This document shows positions 7,916 to 17,021 of a DNA stretch of 64,000 bases, one piece after another. The notes under the pieces are model-generated. The model was not told the DNA's origin and ran no database searches. It saw only the letters and a program-made list of their open reading frames with translations. A program made the translations under genes and the position numbers. Within the stretch, counting starts at the first letter, position 1. Each line of letters begins with the position of its first letter. Source of the DNA: Palsa-506 sp963786975 (GTDB lineage Bacteria; Actinomycetota; Actinomycetes; Streptosporangiales; Streptosporangiaceae); assembly GCA_963786975.1 (NCBI GenBank), contig CAWBBE010000006.1, positions 62,001 to 126,000 on the forward strand, written 5' to 3'.

Positions 7916-9046
7916 ATGACTGACGCGCTGACGAGGCTGAGCACGGCCGGGGTATCGATCTGGCTGGATGACCTGAGCCGGGAAAGGCTGGTGTCGGGCA
8001 GCCTGGCCGACCTGGCCGCCGATGACCACGTGGTCGGCGTGACCACGAACCCGAGCATCTTCGCGAAGGCGATTACCGGCGGCGAAGCGTACCGGCCGCA
8101 GCTTCGCGACCTGGCCACCCGCGGCGTGGACGTACCCGAGGCGCTGCGCGCGCTGACCACGTTCGACGTCCGCCGGGCCTGCGACGTGCTCAGGCCGGCC
8201 CACGACGCCTCGGCGGGCCAGGACGGCCGGGTGTCGATCGAGGTCGACCCGCGGCTCGCGCACGACACCAGGGCCACGATCGCCGAAGCCCGCGCGCTGT
8301 GGTGGCTGGTGGACCGGCCTAACCTGTTCATCAAGATCCCGGCCGCGCGGCAGGGACTGGCGGCCATCGCCGCGTGCCTCGCGGAGGGAATCAGCATCAA
8401 CGTCACGCTCATCTTCTCGCTGCGGCGCTACGACGCGGTGATGGACGCCTTCCTGGACGGCATGGAGCGCGCCGCCCGGGCCGGCCACGACCTGTCCTCC
8501 ATGGCGTCGGTCGCGTCGTTCTTCGTGTCCAGGATCGACACCGAGGTCGACGCCCGGCTGGACAAGATCGGGACGGCCGCGGCCGCGGCGCTGCGCGGCC
8601 GGGCTGCGATCGCGAACGCGCGGCTCGCCTACCAGCACTACGAGCAGGTGTTCGGCTCAGCCCGGTGGGACGCGCTGGCCGCTGCCGGGGCCAGGCCGCA
8701 GCGGCCGCTGTGGGCCTCCACGTCGGTCAAGGATCCGGCCTATCCGGATACCCGCTACGTCGTGGACCTGGTCGCGCCCGGCGTGGTCAATACGATGCCC
8801 GAAGCCACCCTGCGCGAGGTCGCCGATCACGGTAACGTGCCGGCCGACTCGGTCCGCGGCCACTACGCCGAGTCGCAGCAGGTGCTCGACGAGCTACGGC
8901 ACCTCGGGATCGACTACGACGACGTCACGGCGACGCTGGAGGACAACGGCGTGACCACTTTTGACAACGCCTGGAGGCAGCTCGGCGAGCAACTGGCCGG
9001 CACCCTGCGGGCCCAGCCAGCACAGCAGCAGAGGAGCAGTGCATGA
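7916..9046 (+). CDS. tal: Transaldolase
   Basis: A 376-residue class I aldolase-like barrel that transfers a dihydroxyacetone unit between sedoheptulose 7-phosphate and glyceraldehyde 3-phosphate in the pentose phosphate pathway. The N-terminal GVTTNPSIFAKAI is the transaldolase signature; the Schiff-base lysine is in NLFIKIPAA; ISINVTLIFSLRRY and PLWASTSVKDPAY are characteristic of the long actinobacterial/cyanobacterial Tal. ATG 7916 is chosen for its upstream GAGAAGGA. It lacks the usual transketolase neighbour and instead overlaps an FAD reductase gene by 4 nt (ATGA), so the two are co-translated. Confidence 0.95.
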   Translation: MTDALTRLSTAGVSIWLDDLSRERLVSGSLADLAADDHVVGVTTNPSIFAKAITGGEAYRPQLRDLATRGVDVPEALRALTTFDVRRACDVLRPAHDASAGQDGRVSIEVDPRLAHDTRATIAEARALWWLVDRPNLFIKIPAARQGLAAIAACLAEGISINVTLIFSLRRYDAVMDAFLDGMERAARAGHDLSSMASVASFFVSRIDTEVDARLDKIGTAAAAALRGRAAIANARLAYQHYEQVFGSARWDALAAAGARPQRPLWASTSVKDPAYPDTRYVVDLVAPGVVNTMPEATLREVADHGNVPADSVRGHYAESQQVLDELRHLGIDYDDVTATLEDNGVTTFDNAWRQLGEQLAGTLRAQPAQQQRSSA

Positions 9047-10281
9047 CCACGGATGCGAGTCACGTCATCGTCGGAGCGAGCCTGGCCGGCGCCAAGGCCG
9101 CGGAGGGGCTGCGGGAGGCGGGCTTCGACGGCCGGCTCGTGCTGATCGGCGAGGAGCGCGAGCGGCCCTACGAGCGGCCGCCGTTGTCGAAGGACTACCT
9201 GCTCGGCAAGGCGGAACGGGACACGATCTACGTCCATCCGCAGGACTGGTACGCCGAGCATGACGTGGACCTGCGGCTCGGGGCCACGGTCACCTCGATC
9301 GACCGGGCGGCGCACGAGGTGAGCCTGGCCGACGGCACGAAGGTCGGTTACTCCAGGCTGCTGCTGGCCACCGGTTCCTCGCCGCGCCGGCTGCCGGTGC
9401 CGGGCGCTGATCTCGACGGCGTGCTCTACCTGCGCAGTGTCGGCGACAGCGACCGGCTCCGGGCGGCCCTGCAGGACGCCTCGCGGGTCGCGGTGATCGG
9501 GGCCGGCTGGATCGGGCTGGAGACCGCGGCAGCCGCGCGCGCGGCCGGCGACGAGGTCACCGTGCTGGAGATGGCGGAACTGCCGCTGCAGCGGGTGCTC
9601 GGCCGCCAGGTCGCACGGGTGTTTGCCGACCTGCACATCGCCAACGGAGTCGACCTGCGCGGCGGGGTGCAGGTCACCGAGATCACCGGCAGCGGCGGGC
9701 AGGCCGACGGCGTGCGGCTGGCCGACGGCAGCCGGGTGCCGGCCGACGTGATCATCGTGGGAGTCGGGATCGCGCCGAACAGCCAGCTGGCCGCGGCCGC
9801 CGGGCTGGAGGTCGACAACGGCATCTGGGTCAACGCGCAGCTGCGCTCCTCCGACCCGGACATCTTTGCGGCCGGTGACGTAGCCAATGCGCTGCATCCG
9901 CTGCTCGGCAAGCACATCCGGGTGGAGCACTGGGCCAACGCGCTCAACCAGCCGCAGACCGCCGCCCGGGCGATGCTCGGCCAGCAGGCCGTCTACGACC
10001 GGGTGCCGTACTTCTTCACCGATCAGTACGACCTGGGCATGGAGTACGCCGGGTACGTGGAGCCCGATAACTACGACCAGGTCGTCTTCCGCGGTGACGT
10101 GGCCGGCCGCGAGTTCGTCGCGTTCTGGCTCGGCGACGGCGGGCGCGTGCTGGCCGGGATGAACGTGAATATCTGGGACGTCAACGATGCGATCCAGGCG
10201 CTGGTGCGGTCCGGCCGGCCGGTTGATGCGGCCGCCCTCAGCGACGCCGGCATCCCGCTGGAGTCGCTGGCCGGCGGCTGA
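9043..10281 (+). CDS. FAD-dependent NAD(P)H/ferredoxin-type reductase
   Basis: A 412-residue pyridine nucleotide-disulfide fold protein of the rubredoxin/ferredoxin reductase class. It has an FAD dinucleotide motif (VIVGASLAGAKAAEGL), the PYERPPLSKDYLL segment typical of ferredoxin reductases of oxygenase systems, an NAD motif (VAVIGAGWIGLETA) and the C-terminal FAD site DIFAAGDVAN. No redox-active CxxxxC pair is present, consistent with the ferredoxin-reductase branch. No ferredoxin or P450 gene is adjacent; it is coupled to transaldolase by a 4-nt overlap. Its electron acceptor is unknown. Confidence 0.88.
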   Translation: MTTDASHVIVGASLAGAKAAEGLREAGFDGRLVLIGEERERPYERPPLSKDYLLGKAERDTIYVHPQDWYAEHDVDLRLGATVTSIDRAAHEVSLADGTKVGYSRLLLATGSSPRRLPVPGADLDGVLYLRSVGDSDRLRAALQDASRVAVIGAGWIGLETAAAARAAGDEVTVLEMAELPLQRVLGRQVARVFADLHIANGVDLRGGVQVTEITGSGGQADGVRLADGSRVPADVIIVGVGIAPNSQLAAAAGLEVDNGIWVNAQLRSSDPDIFAAGDVANALHPLLGKHIRVEHWANALNQPQTAARAMLGQQAVYDRVPYFFTDQYDLGMEYAGYVEPDNYDQVVFRGDVAGREFVAFWLGDGGRVLAGMNVNIWDVNDAIQALVRSGRPVDAAALSDAGIPLESLAGG

Positions 10282-10331
10282 CGAGGCCGCCGGGCCGGCC
10301 AGGCCGGCGCTGATTCTCCCCGGCAGGCCGG

Positions 10332-13181
10332 CTACGGCAACCCGGCGGCGCCCGGCGCCTCCGGCCCGGCGACGGCCACCAGCTGGGTGCGCGACCGGGC
10401 GGCGGTCTTGCGCAGCAGGCTCTCGACGTGCTTCTCCACGGTGCGCGGCGACACGTGCAGCCGTGCCGCGATCTCCCGGTTGGCCAGGCCCGCCGCGACC
10501 AGGCGGAGCACGTCCGCCTCGCGGGCCGTGACGCCGAGCCGGAGCCAGCGGCTCGGCTGGGGGCCAGCCAGCAGCCGGCCGCAGCGCCGCGCGAGCGGGC
10601 CGATGCCATGGGCCGCGAAGCACCGGGCCCCGGCCTCCAGCCACCCGGCCGGCTGCCCCCAGCCGTCGGCCAGCGCGGGCTCCGCGGCGCACAGCCGCGC
10701 CAGGTCGGCCCAGACCGGGTAGTGCACGAGCTCGCCATCGGCCGCCCTGGCCAGGTCGGAGGCCTGCTGCCGGTCACCAGCCCGGCCGGCCAGGATCGCG
10801 TCGGCATACCCGAGCAGGCCGCGGTTGGCCCGGTTGACGGTGATGCCGATGTCGCGCGCGGCCGCGATCGCCGTGGCGGCGCGCCGGTCGCCGGCCGCGG
10901 CGAGCAGCAGCGGCCACAGGCCCCGGTAGCTTGCGGGCCCCTGCTGCGGCAGCGCATCCAGGGCGGCGACGCCACGGCCGAGGTACCGCAGCGCGTCCGG
11001 CCAGTTGTCGTCCAGCAGCGCCAGCATGCCCCGGCCGCCGGCCCAGGCGCTGCCCTCGATCTCCGGGTCACCCGGAGCCGCCGAGCTGGCCAGCGCCAGG
11101 AACCTTTCCATCTCGGCGCGGTCGCGGCGCATCGCGTGGATCTCGCCGAGGAACAGCAGCACGATCGCCCGGATCTGGGCCAGGCCCAGCCGTTCGCTGA
11201 TGGCGAGCGCCGACCGGGCATGGGCGGCGGCCTCGTCGAGCCCGAACCGGAAGATGCAGGCCGCGGTCAGCTGCAGGTCGATGACGGCGCCGGTGCTGAC
11301 GGCGCCAAGCTCGGCGGCGCTGCGCCGCGCCTCGGCGAGCCGTTCGGTGCCGGCGTGATCGAACATCTCGATGGTGCCAAGCTCGTGCAGCGCGCGCAGT
11401 CGCCAGATGGCCAGCCGGGCAGCGTCGGCCACGGCCAGCGACCGCTCGAAGCTGCGCCGCGCCGCATCGAGGTCGTTGATGCGCTGAACCCGGCCGAGCA
11501 GCTCAAGCGCATGGCAGCGGACCTCGGGGCTGGTATCCGCCGCGGCAAGTACGCTTTCCGCGCTGCGGCGGGCCAGGCCGACGTCGCTGGCGGCGAAGGC
11601 GACCTCGGCGCCCAGCACGGCCGCGCGGGCGCTCAGCGAGGGCCCGGTACCGGCCGGCCGCAAGCCGCTGGCGGCGTCCAGGTGCCGGGCGGCAGCTTCC
11701 CACCGAGTGCCGTCCACGGCGGCATGCGCCAGCCGCAGGTGTATCTCCGCGCGCACCGCGGCGGTGTCATCGCCCTGGCCGAGCCTGGCGATGAGGCGAT
11801 CGCCGGCCAGCATCGCCTCGTCCACCCGCCCGGCCAGCGCCAGCGCCTGGACGAGCAGCGTTTCCGCATCGGCGCGCTCCCCGGCGGCCTCGTCCAGCAT
11901 CTGCGCGGCGCGCTCCAGCGCGGCGATCGCGGTGGCCAGCGCGCCCCGGCCGAGCGCCGCCCGGCCAGCTGCGGTCAGCAGCACGCCTGCCCGCCGGTAC
12001 TGGCCGGCCTGGGCCGCCAGGTCCGCGGCTAGCTCGCGCCATGATCCTGGCCACCCGGGGTGAGCCGCATCGACGGCCGCGAGCGCGGCTTCGGCGAGGC
12101 CGGACCGCCGCGGCGGCAGCAGGCCGGCCACCACCGCTTCCCGGCTGAGCGCGTGCCGGAAGCGGAACGCGCCGTCGCTGACGACGAGCAGCAAGGCATC
12201 GGCACCGCGCTCCAGCGCGCCGGATACCACGGCCGGCGGCAGCCCGGTCACCGCGGGCAGCAGCCGCCAGTCGAACTGGCGGCCGAGGACCGCGGCGGCC
12301 TGAATGACCAGCCGCTCGTCGTCGCCGAGGTCAGCCAGCCGGGCCCGCACCGTCGCCGCGAACGAGCTGGGCACGCCAGGTGACGCGAGTGATTCCTCGA
12401 CCAGGAACGGCACGCCGTCGGCCGCCTGCTGAACCCGGGCGGTCAGGTCGCCGGCCGCCTCCGGCAGGCACGCCCGCACCATGGCGGCGACCTGCTCATC
12501 GGTCAGCCGGCCAAGCGGAAGATGTGTCGCGGTGCGCCGTCCGTGCAGCCGGGCGGCCAGTTCCATCGCCGCTGACCGCGGCTCGCTCCGGGTGGTCGCG
12601 ACGCACAGCACCGGCTCGGCCGCGAGGTTGTCGCCCAGGTACTCGATCACGGCCAGCGTGTCCGGGTCGGCCCAGTGCAGATCCTCGAGCACGACGACGA
12701 GCCCGCGCGGCTGCGCCAGCTGGTGCAGCAGCCGCAGCACCGCCTCGCCGCGGACGGCCGGCGAGTGCTCCGCGTGACCGGCACCGCCAGCCACCGGGAT
12801 GATCGCGCGGAGCGCGGGCAGCCACGGCGCGAGGTCGCCGTCATCGGGCAGCCCGCGATGACGCAGCGCCTGGTGCAGCGCCTCGGTCAGCGGCCGGTAC
12901 GGCGTGCTGGCGCTAGCCGGCACCGCGCGGCCGGTGATCACCATCGCGGCGTCGGCGCTGGCCTGGCTGGCCACCTCGCGGGCCAGCCGGGACTTGCCGA
13001 TGCCCGGCTCGCCGGTGAGGAACACCAGGCCGCCGGCCCGGTGGCGGGCGCCGTCCAGCGCGGCCCGCAGCGCGCGAAGCTCTGCCTCCCGCCCCACCAC
13101 CAGGGGGCATTCCGCCGCCGCCACATCGCAAGTGTGCCCTGGAATCGCCGCCCCGGTAACAACGGCCAGCCTGCTCGCCAT
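10332..13181 (-). CDS. Large ATP-binding LuxR-family regulator (LAL/MalT-like)
   Basis: A 949-residue regulator. The N-terminal AAA/STAND module has Walker A GEPGIGKSRLAREV and a Walker B-like LVVVLEDLHWADPD. The middle (about residues 330-860) is an alanine-rich helical array resembling TPR-type repeats. The C-terminus is a LuxR helix-turn-helix, LTAREADVLRLVAAGLANRE followed by IAARLHVSPRTVEKHVESLL. Such proteins activate transcription when a ligand or partner binds the helical array. It lies tail-to-tail with the reductase gene and divergent from the rhamnose cluster, about 400 nt from rhaI, so it might influence either; no direct evidence. Confidence 0.9.
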   Translation of the reverse strand: MASRLAVVTGAAIPGHTCDVAAAECPLVVGREAELRALRAALDGARHRAGGLVFLTGEPGIGKSRLAREVASQASADAAMVITGRAVPASASTPYRPLTEALHQALRHRGLPDDGDLAPWLPALRAIIPVAGGAGHAEHSPAVRGEAVLRLLHQLAQPRGLVVVLEDLHWADPDTLAVIEYLGDNLAAEPVLCVATTRSEPRSAAMELAARLHGRRTATHLPLGRLTDEQVAAMVRACLPEAAGDLTARVQQAADGVPFLVEESLASPGVPSSFAATVRARLADLGDDERLVIQAAAVLGRQFDWRLLPAVTGLPPAVVSGALERGADALLLVVSDGAFRFRHALSREAVVAGLLPPRRSGLAEAALAAVDAAHPGWPGSWRELAADLAAQAGQYRRAGVLLTAAGRAALGRGALATAIAALERAAQMLDEAAGERADAETLLVQALALAGRVDEAMLAGDRLIARLGQGDDTAAVRAEIHLRLAHAAVDGTRWEAAARHLDAASGLRPAGTGPSLSARAAVLGAEVAFAASDVGLARRSAESVLAAADTSPEVRCHALELLGRVQRINDLDAARRSFERSLAVADAARLAIWRLRALHELGTIEMFDHAGTERLAEARRSAAELGAVSTGAVIDLQLTAACIFRFGLDEAAAHARSALAISERLGLAQIRAIVLLFLGEIHAMRRDRAEMERFLALASSAAPGDPEIEGSAWAGGRGMLALLDDNWPDALRYLGRGVAALDALPQQGPASYRGLWPLLLAAAGDRRAATAIAAARDIGITVNRANRGLLGYADAILAGRAGDRQQASDLARAADGELVHYPVWADLARLCAAEPALADGWGQPAGWLEAGARCFAAHGIGPLARRCGRLLAGPQPSRWLRLGVTAREADVLRLVAAGLANREIAARLHVSPRTVEKHVESLLRKTAARSRTQLVAVAGPEAPGAAGLP

Positions 13182-13303
13182 GACCAGGCGGCCCGGTCAG
13201 GTAGCGATCAGCCCGGGCCGGGCCGGGCCAGGCGCACCATACCCGGCCAGCTCCGGGCAGCCCGGGCGGCGGATAACAAGTCGGTCAGTTTGCCGGCCAG
13301 CCC

Positions 13304-13355
13304 TTGACACCGGCCTGACCCGGCTCGAAACTGCTGCACATATTGAAACGTTCCA
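13304..13355 (+). promoter_or_regulatory. Rhamnose operon promoter with LacI-type operator
   Basis: TTGACA (13304-13309), a 17-nt spacer and GAAACT (13327-13332) form a promoter-like pair. TTGAAACGTTCCA (13343-13355) follows directly and has the central-CG half-palindromic form of LacI-family operators. Nearly the same sequence occurs before the LacI-type gene at 18599. No gene is visible in 13182-13416 apart from this. Confidence 0.55.
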
Positions 13356-13416
13356 CTACTTGGCGCAGCGCGGCCGCGGCGTCAGCTAGGGGGCAGTCAA
13401 TGGGGCCAGCGCGCGA

Positions 13417-13596
13417 CACCGGCTGGATGAGTACCGGGCCAGGCACGCCGAGGTCTGGCCCGAGATGAGTGACGCGCTGCGCAAGGCCGGCTGGGCCAGC
13501 TACGGCCTCGTCCGGTCCGATGACGGCCTGCTGGCGGCGCCCGACGAGCGCCCGAGTCCTCGCAGCCTGGAGATGAGCCTGACATGCGTGACCTGA
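13417..13596 (+). pseudogene. Internal fragment of L-rhamnose mutarotase (rhaM remnant)
   Basis: An open frame without a start codon reads HRLDEYRARHAEVWPEMSD, then ALRKAGWASYGLVRSDDGLL, which matches the first half of RhaM (family consensus RLDEYrarHaeVWPeM...GwxnYslF...DgLL). The usual first ten or so residues are missing, since an in-frame TAG lies at 13387, and the second half is replaced by unrelated sequence ending at TGA 13594-13596 inside rhaI. Full RhaM is about 105 residues; some 45 are recognisable here. Both ends are lost, so this is a deletion remnant rather than a single-base error. It sits exactly where a mutarotase gene would be expected, ahead of rhaI. Confidence 0.75.
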
Positions 13597-14750
13597 CCGC
13601 CGTGAAGACCGCGCTGAGATCGCACCGGATCGAGCTGCCGTCCTGGGCGTTCGGCAACACCGGGACGAGGTTCAAGGTCTTCGCCCAGCCCGGCGTGCCC
13701 CGCACGGTGCAGGAGAAGGTGGCCGATGCCGCGCAGGTGCACCGGTTCACCGGAATCGCGCCCAGCGTCGCCGTGCACATTCCGTGGGACAAGACCAGCG
13801 ATTACGCGGCCCTCGCCAGCTACGCCGCCGAGCACGGGATCGCGATCGGCACGGTCAACGCGAACGTGTTCCAGGACGACGACTACAAGCTCGGCTCGAT
13901 CGCCAACCCGGACCCGAAGATCCGCGCCAAGGCGCTGGCCCACCTGCTGGAATGCGTCGACATCATGGATGCCACCGGATCGCGCGACCTGAAGCTGTGG
14001 TTCGCCGACGGCACCAACTACCCGGGCCAGGATGACATCCGCGACCGCCAGGACCGGCTAGCCGAGAACCTGGCCGCGGTCTACGCCCGGCTCGGCCACG
14101 GCCAGCGGATGCTGCTGGAGTACAAGCTGTTCGAGCCGTCGTTGTATACCACCGACGTGCCGGACTGGGGCACCTCGCTGCTGCACTGCACCGCGCTGGG
14201 CGGCCAGGCGATGGTGGTGGTCGACACCGGCCACCACGCGCCCGGGGTGAACATCGAGTTCATCGTCGCGCTGCTGCTCCGCGCGGGCAGGCTCGGCGGG
14301 TTCGACTTCAACAGCCGGTTCTACGCCGATGACGACCTGATGGTCGGCGCCGCCGACCCGTTCCAGCTGTTCCGGATCCTGCACGAGGTGGTGCAGGCCG
14401 GGGCGCTGGGGCCGGAGGCCGGGGTGGCGTTCATGCTGGACCAGTGCCACAACATCGAGCCGAAGATCCCGGCCCAGATCCGGTCGGTGCTGAATGTCCA
14501 GGAGGCCACCGCCAAGGCTCTCCTCGTCGACGCCGGAGCGCTCGCCGCAGCGCAGCAATCCGGCGACGTGCTGGGCGCGAACTCCGTGCTGATGGACGCC
14601 TACAACACCGACGTCCGCCCGCTGCTCGCCGGGCTGCGCCAGGACATGGGCCTGGATCCGGACCCGGTCGCCGCCTATCACCGCTCCGGCTATGCCGGGC
14701 AGATCATCACCGACCGGGTCGGCGGCACCCCCGCCAGCTGGTCTACCTAG
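13584..14750 (+). CDS. rhaI: L-rhamnose isomerase (RhaI type)
   Basis: A 388-residue TIM-barrel sugar isomerase converting L-rhamnose to L-rhamnulose. It resembles the RhaI/Pseudomonas stutzeri-type enzyme rather than E. coli RhaA. Recognisable segments include VAVHIPWDKTSDY, the metal-ligand region LLEYKLFEPSLY, VVVDTGHHAPGVN, FDFNSRFYADDDLMVG (Asp ligands) and FMLDQCHNIEPKIPA. ATG 13584 has GGAG upstream. It is the first intact gene of the rhamnose cluster and is followed by a C-rich leader with hairpins before the aldolase gene. Confidence 0.93.
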   Translation: MRDLTAVKTALRSHRIELPSWAFGNTGTRFKVFAQPGVPRTVQEKVADAAQVHRFTGIAPSVAVHIPWDKTSDYAALASYAAEHGIAIGTVNANVFQDDDYKLGSIANPDPKIRAKALAHLLECVDIMDATGSRDLKLWFADGTNYPGQDDIRDRQDRLAENLAAVYARLGHGQRMLLEYKLFEPSLYTTDVPDWGTSLLHCTALGGQAMVVVDTGHHAPGVNIEFIVALLLRAGRLGGFDFNSRFYADDDLMVGAADPFQLFRILHEVVQAGALGPEAGVAFMLDQCHNIEPKIPAQIRSVLNVQEATAKALLVDAGALAAAQQSGDVLGANSVLMDAYNTDVRPLLAGLRQDMGLDPDPVAAYHRSGYAGQIITDRVGGTPASWST

Positions 14751-14755
14751 CTCCG

Positions 14756-14910
14756 GCCCCTACCTGGCCCGCTCCCACCCGACCCATCCGGCTCCACCCA
14801 CCCGAACCCCACCCACCCGGCCACCCACCCCCCCGCGACCCGAGCCGTCGATGCCGTTGAACACGGCGTTCAACGGCATAGAACCCGTTCAACGTCATGA
14901 TCAACGGGTT
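14756..14910 (+). promoter_or_regulatory. C-rich G-poor tract plus two hairpins between rhaI and the aldolase gene
   Basis: From about 14756 to 14840 the plus strand is mostly C with very few G runs, as in Rho-utilisation sites. It is followed by a perfect 12-bp inverted repeat (14851-14862 and 14868-14879, 5-nt loop) and an 8-bp inverted repeat (14882-14889 and 14903-14910). GTTCAACG occurs in three orientations across these hairpins. The region could be an intra-operon attenuator, a Rho-dependent polarity element or a repressor site; no gene is present in it. Confidence 0.55.
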
Positions 14911-14935
14911 GCATGTCACCGACAAGGAGCCAGGC

Positions 14936-16996
14936 ATGAGCTCGCAGGAACCATCCGGCGCGGTGCCGCCGGTCGTCGCCGAGCTGCTGCAGCGCAGCCA
15001 CCGGCTCGGCTCAGATCCGCGCAACACCAACTACGCCGGCGGTAACACCTCGGCGAAAGGCCTGGCGGCCGACCCGGTCACCGGCCAGCAGGCCGAGCTG
15101 CTCTGGGTGAAGGGGTCCGGGGGCGACCTCGGCACGCTGACCGCGGGCGGCCTGGCCGTGCTGCGGCTGGACCGGCTGCGCGCGCTGACCGGCCGCTATC
15201 CCGGCGTCGAGCGCGAGGACGAGATGGTCGCCGCGTTCGACTACTGCCTGCACGGGCCGCCAGCCGCCGCGCCGTCCATCGACACGGCCATGCACGGGCT
15301 GCTGGACGCCCCGCACGTCGACCATCTGCATCCCGATGCCGGCATCGCGTTCGCGACGGCCGCTGACGGCGAGGCGCTGACCCGGGCATGCTTCGGCGAC
15401 CTGGCCGGCTGGCTGCCATGGCGGCGGCCGGGCTTCCAGCTGGGCCTGGACATCGCCGGATTCCGCCGGTCCAGCCCGGCCGCGATCGGGGTGATCCTCG
15501 GCGGGCACGGCATCACCGCGTGGGGCGCGGACAGCGCGGAGTGCGAGGCGAACTCGCTGCGGATCATCGCGATGGCCCGGCGGTACCTGGCCGAGCACGG
15601 CCGTCCCGATCCGTTCGGCCCGGTCCTGCCCGGCTACGAGCCGCTGCCGGAAGCCGGGCGGCGGGCCAGGGCCGCCGAGCTGGCGCCGGTCATCCGGGGG
15701 CTGGCCGCCACCGACCGGGCCCAGGTCGGGCATTTCACCGACAGCGACGCGGTGCTCGACTTCCTGGCCAGGTCCCGGCACCCGGCACTGGCCGCGCTCG
15801 GCACCTCGTGCCCCGACCATTTCCTCCGCACCAAGATCGTGCCGCTGGTACTCGACCTGCCGCCGGCCACCCCGTTTCAGCTGATGTGCGAACGGCTCGC
15901 CGAGCTGCACTCGGCCTACCGGGACGAGTACCGGGCCTACTACGACCGGCACGCGGACGCCGGCTCGCCGCCGATGCGCGGCGCCGACCCGGCGATCGTG
16001 CTGGTGCCCGGGGTCGGCATGTTCAGTTACGGGCCGGACAAGCAGACCGCGCGGGTAGCCGGGGAGTTCTACGTCAACGCGATCAACGTGATGCACGGTG
16101 CCGAGTCGGTGTCCAGCTACTCTCCCATCAGCGAGGCGGAGAAGTTCCGCATCGAGTACTGGGAGCTTGAGGAGGCCAAGCTGCGACGGCGGCCGAAGCC
16201 GCGGCCGCTGGCGGCGCGGGTGGCGCTGGTCACCGGCGGCGGGGCCGGGATCGGCCGGGCCACCGCACGGCGGCTGGCCGCCGAGGGCGCGTGCGTGGTA
16301 GTGGCCGACCGGGACGGCGGCGCCGCCCGGCAGGCCGCCGCCGACATCGGGTCCGCCGATGTCGCGGTCGGGGTCACGTCGGACGTCACCGGCGAGGACG
16401 GCGTCGCCGCCGCCTTCACCGCCGCGGCGCTTGCCTTCGGCGGCGCCGACCTGGTGGTGAGCAACGCCGGGCTGTCGATCTCCAGGCCGCTGCTGGAGAC
16501 CACGCTGGCCGACTGGGACATTCAGCACGACGTGATGGCGCGCGGCTCGTTCCTGGTCGCCCGGGCGGCCGCCCGGGTCATGCGGGCGCAGCGAATGGGC
16601 GGCGACATCATCTACATCTGCAGCAAGAACTCGGTGGCCGCCGGCGCGGCCAACGTGGCCTACGGCGCGGCCAAGGCCGACCAGGCGCACCAGGTCCGGC
16701 TGCTGGCCGCCGAGCTGGGCGAGTTCGGCATCCGGGTAAACGGGATCAACCCGGACGGCGTGGTCCGCGGCTCCGGCATCTTCGCCGGGGGGTGGGGCGC
16801 GCAGCGGGCCGCGGTCTACGGTGTGCCGGAGGAGGAGCTCGGCGCATTTTACGCGCAGCGGACGCTGCTGAAGCGGGAGGTGCTGCCGGAGCACGTCGCG
16901 GCGGCCGTGGTGGCGCTGGCGGCCGGGGATCTGTCGCTGACGACGGGACTGCACATCCCGGTCGATGCCGGGGTGGCGGCCGCGTTCCTGCGCTGA
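14936..16996 (+). CDS. Bifunctional rhamnulose-1-phosphate aldolase / short-chain dehydrogenase
   Basis: A 686-residue fusion (RhaAD/RhaEW type). Residues 1 to about 400 are a class II aldolase domain with a zinc-site pattern (DAPHVDHLHPDAGIAF, GVILGGHGITAWG), expected to split L-rhamnulose 1-phosphate into DHAP and L-lactaldehyde. From about residue 425 a Rossmann SDR domain begins (ALVTGGGAGIGRATA, VVSNAGLSIS, catalytic YGAAKAD), expected to oxidise lactaldehyde. ATG 14936 is preferred over an upstream in-frame ATG at 14897 because of GGAG at good spacing. Fusion allows channelling of lactaldehyde. It is 25 nt from rhaB. Confidence 0.93.
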   Translation: MSSQEPSGAVPPVVAELLQRSHRLGSDPRNTNYAGGNTSAKGLAADPVTGQQAELLWVKGSGGDLGTLTAGGLAVLRLDRLRALTGRYPGVEREDEMVAAFDYCLHGPPAAAPSIDTAMHGLLDAPHVDHLHPDAGIAFATAADGEALTRACFGDLAGWLPWRRPGFQLGLDIAGFRRSSPAAIGVILGGHGITAWGADSAECEANSLRIIAMARRYLAEHGRPDPFGPVLPGYEPLPEAGRRARAAELAPVIRGLAATDRAQVGHFTDSDAVLDFLARSRHPALAALGTSCPDHFLRTKIVPLVLDLPPATPFQLMCERLAELHSAYRDEYRAYYDRHADAGSPPMRGADPAIVLVPGVGMFSYGPDKQTARVAGEFYVNAINVMHGAESVSSYSPISEAEKFRIEYWELEEAKLRRRPKPRPLAARVALVTGGGAGIGRATARRLAAEGACVVVADRDGGAARQAAADIGSADVAVGVTSDVTGEDGVAAAFTAAALAFGGADLVVSNAGLSISRPLLETTLADWDIQHDVMARGSFLVARAAARVMRAQRMGGDIIYICSKNSVAAGAANVAYGAAKADQAHQVRLLAAELGEFGIRVNGINPDGVVRGSGIFAGGWGAQRAAVYGVPEEELGAFYAQRTLLKREVLPEHVAAAVVALAAGDLSLTTGLHIPVDAGVAAAFLR

Positions 16997-17021
16997 CTGC
17001 TGACTGGCGGGAGGTGACCGG

